In this document: positions 62,693 through 64,000 of the stretch, piece after piece
Layout of the letters: each line of letters begins with the position of its first letter
Numbering within the stretch: position 1 is the stretch's first letter
Assembly (NCBI GenBank): GCA_937925685.1
Contig: CALAMI010000002.1
Location: 124,001 to 188,000 of the forward strand
Length of the DNA stretch: 64,000 nucleotides
DNA from: Candidatus Binatia bacterium
Lineage (GTDB): Bacteria; Desulfobacterota; Binatia; HRBIN30
Direction of reading: 5' to 3'
The notes under the pieces: model-generated
Database searches by the model: none
What the model was told of the DNA's origin: nothing
The model's input: only the letters and a program-made list of their open reading frames with translations
Made by a program: the position numbers and the translations under genes

Positions 62693-63033
62693 GTAGTTGG
62701 CGCGCTATGGACACTCCCCGGGCAAACGCGCGGCGTTGGTTTACGGCCTCTTTTAGACGACGGTGTTGCAGCATTGGCTGGATCCGAGTTCCACGGTGTG
62801 GGTGTACTTCAACCGATCATTTATGTGGACAAAGTTGACCATCGCGCTTGGCGCGGCCCCGATTCCGAGTGTGTAGCGACTTTGCGCCAACACCACCCTT
62901 GGAATTACCGTTGGGTGGGTGTATGGCGCGGCGGGCGGCCGCGACCCCCGAGCCAAGAGGCATCGGTTTGTCAGCACGTCGTTACCGTGTTAGCAAGTAA
63001 TGTAGTTTCGGGGATAAAGTCGCAGGGACAACA
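62693..63033. other. Junction region upstream of the truncated helicase
   Basis: About 340 bp with no supported gene. It runs from the cut end of the helicase to the glycosidase-like lipoprotein, so it includes the probable insertion or deletion scar near 62700 and the promoter for 63034. A CCACCC/GGGTGG palindrome lies near 62895-62920. Confidence 0.35.
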
Positions 63034-64000
63034 ATGGAGTTTCGGGAAATTCAACGCCGGTTGCGGTCCTGGCGGATGTGGTGGTGTGGTGTCCTAGCGT
63101 GCGTGGGCATCGCGTGCGGTGACGACGGGGAGGGCGGCCGTCTGTCCGTTCCCTCTACGGTGCCTATCGTCGTTCGGGCGCCTCAGCTCTTGTTGCAACG
63201 CTTGGGCCCCGTGCTTCGATCGGTTCCTCTCGACATACACCTGGAAAGCTCCGAGCGTTCCCGGCCGACAGCGGGTCGGGGTAGTGGCCCGCGCGCGACG
63301 TTGGTGCAAGACCTGCAGTGTCGTGAGTGCTTTCGGCTCGAGGGAACGCCGGTCGCTCCTATCGTTCACTGTTCTCGGGAAAATGTCCTCGGTTGCATTT
63401 ACGGACTGGCCTGCTGGTTCGAAAGTCTCGGCCTTCGGTTCTTTCACCCCTTTCATACCTTTGTGCCGGAGCGGCTCGACTTAAGCGGCGTTGGTTGCAC
63501 ATTCGGCCAAGCGGTCGAGCCGCAGATCCCGTTGCGCGGCCTGCAACTGCATACGCTTCACCCCATCGAGTCGCTCGATGACTTTTGGCTTGCCGGGCCA
63601 GGCGCTGTGGAGCGAGCGGAGCGCACGTTGGACTGGGTGGTGTGGAACCGTGGGAATTATGTGCAGTGGGTGGCGCTCAACGATATTGCCCGCGACCCTG
63701 AGCGCTACCAGCGATGGGCCGCTCACACCCGAGCGATCGTAGGCGCCGCGCATGCGCGCGGCATGCAGGTGGGAATCGCTGTGCAATTGTTCAGTTCCTC
63801 CAACCTGCAAAACGCGTTCGACTTGCTGGATCGCGCCGACGACCCCGAGCCGGATACGACCATGGTCAGTCGGTGGCGTCTTCTCTTCGATGGGGCGCCC
63901 TTCGACTGGGTGATGCTCTCATTCGGGGAATTTTTCGGCGAGAGCCCTGATGCCTTTGTGCGCATGGTGGAGCGGGCTTACGACACGCTGCAACGAGTCG
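63034..64000 (+). CDS. Lipoprotein, alpha-glucuronidase/hexosaminidase-like, partial at window edge
   Basis: 322 codons from ATG 63034 to the right edge, still open. The amino end is basic, then hydrophobic, with a lipobox-like VGIAC (Cys28). Residues 115-150 read CIYGLACWFESLGLRFFHP, the pattern of the amino-terminal domain of GH67/GH20-type enzymes (YGxxxFLExLGxRxxxP). Then PLRGLQLHTLHP and WNRGNYVQWVALND begin a barrel domain. The catalytic residues lie beyond what can be judged here. It probably cleaves or binds a uronic acid or hexosamine glycan at the cell surface; the substrate is inferred. Confidence 0.55.
   Translation, partial: MEFREIQRRLRSWRMWWCGVLACVGIACGDDGEGGRLSVPSTVPIVVRAPQLLLQRLGPVLRSVPLDIHLESSERSRPTAGRGSGPRATLVQDLQCRECFRLEGTPVAPIVHCSRENVLGCIYGLACWFESLGLRFFHPFHTFVPERLDLSGVGCTFGQAVEPQIPLRGLQLHTLHPIESLDDFWLAGPGAVERAERTLDWVVWNRGNYVQWVALNDIARDPERYQRWAAHTRAIVGAAHARGMQVGIAVQLFSSSNLQNAFDLLDRADDPEPDTTMVSRWRLLFDGAPFDWVMLSFGEFFGESPDAFVRMVERAYDTLQRV

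Noticed and set aside
1..64000. CRISPR array, rRNA genes, phage genes
   Set aside because: No regularly spaced repeats, no rRNA-like conserved stretches and no phage structural or integrase genes were recognised.

Overview
The window is high-GC Gram-negative DNA: signal peptides, lipoboxes, an outer-membrane efflux channel and a probable outer-membrane barrel. Hopanoid-associated genes (hpnL, hpnK, hpnJ, hpnB), acyl-CoA dehydrogenases, long secreted repeat proteins and a Kelch protein with a dockerin-like calcium loop suggest a deltaproteobacterial-grade lineage, possibly Binatota-like. That assignment is impression only: no rRNA or tRNA was found.

Layout. 1-4.5 kb: a minus-strand glycerol operon (glpD, an alkyl-DHAP-synthase-like FAD enzyme, glpK running off the left edge). 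5.6-13 kb: a secreted 2331-residue SpvB/RHS/YD-repeat protein with a zinc-phospholipase-C-like carboxy tail, preceded by a small secreted protein. 13.8-19.1 kb: a translationally coupled pair, an Hpt/CheA-type histidine kinase and a Ser/Thr pseudokinase-TPR-WD40 protein. 19.2-23.4 kb: radA, an MltD-like lipoprotein and a Kelch protein. 23.8-29.7 kb: DUF2892-TolC-MFP-RND efflux operon. 29.9-37.8 kb: a tightly overlapping operon (HAD, nucleotidyltransferase, ATP-grasp, class III aminotransferase, Gfo/Idh/MocA, CDP-alcohol phosphatidyltransferase) running into hpnL and hpnK. 37.8-41.8 kb: a DMT transporter, hpnJ and hpnB. 42-46.7 kb: two acyl-CoA dehydrogenases, an MFS transporter and a 2-hydroxyacid dehydrogenase. 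46.7-60.2 kb: mixed metabolism and stress genes, including HisN-like and CysQ-like phosphatases, TerC, a sphingosine-phosphate-lyase-like PLP enzyme, an SDR, DUF1820, a haem-motif barrel protein, a lone ABC ATPase, an exported PNPOx-like protein, a Tat-type Fe-SOD, a peroxiredoxin and a CPBP protease. 60.4-63.0 kb: an accessory scar with a promoter-like box, repeats and the carboxy part of a helicase-nuclease. 63.0 kb to the edge: an incomplete lipoprotein resembling alpha-glucuronidase/hexosaminidase-type glycosidases.

The most interesting unit is 29.9-41.8 kb. Its genes could oxidise, aminate, further condense and CDP-activate a polyol head group and join it to a lipid, next to genes for hopanoid cyclitol side chains. 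The second is the RHS protein, whose tail carries an HxxxDxxxxxH zinc signature and which has no evident immunity gene. The third is the pseudokinase-WD40 protein coupled to a chemotaxis-like histidine kinase without CheW or receiver domains.
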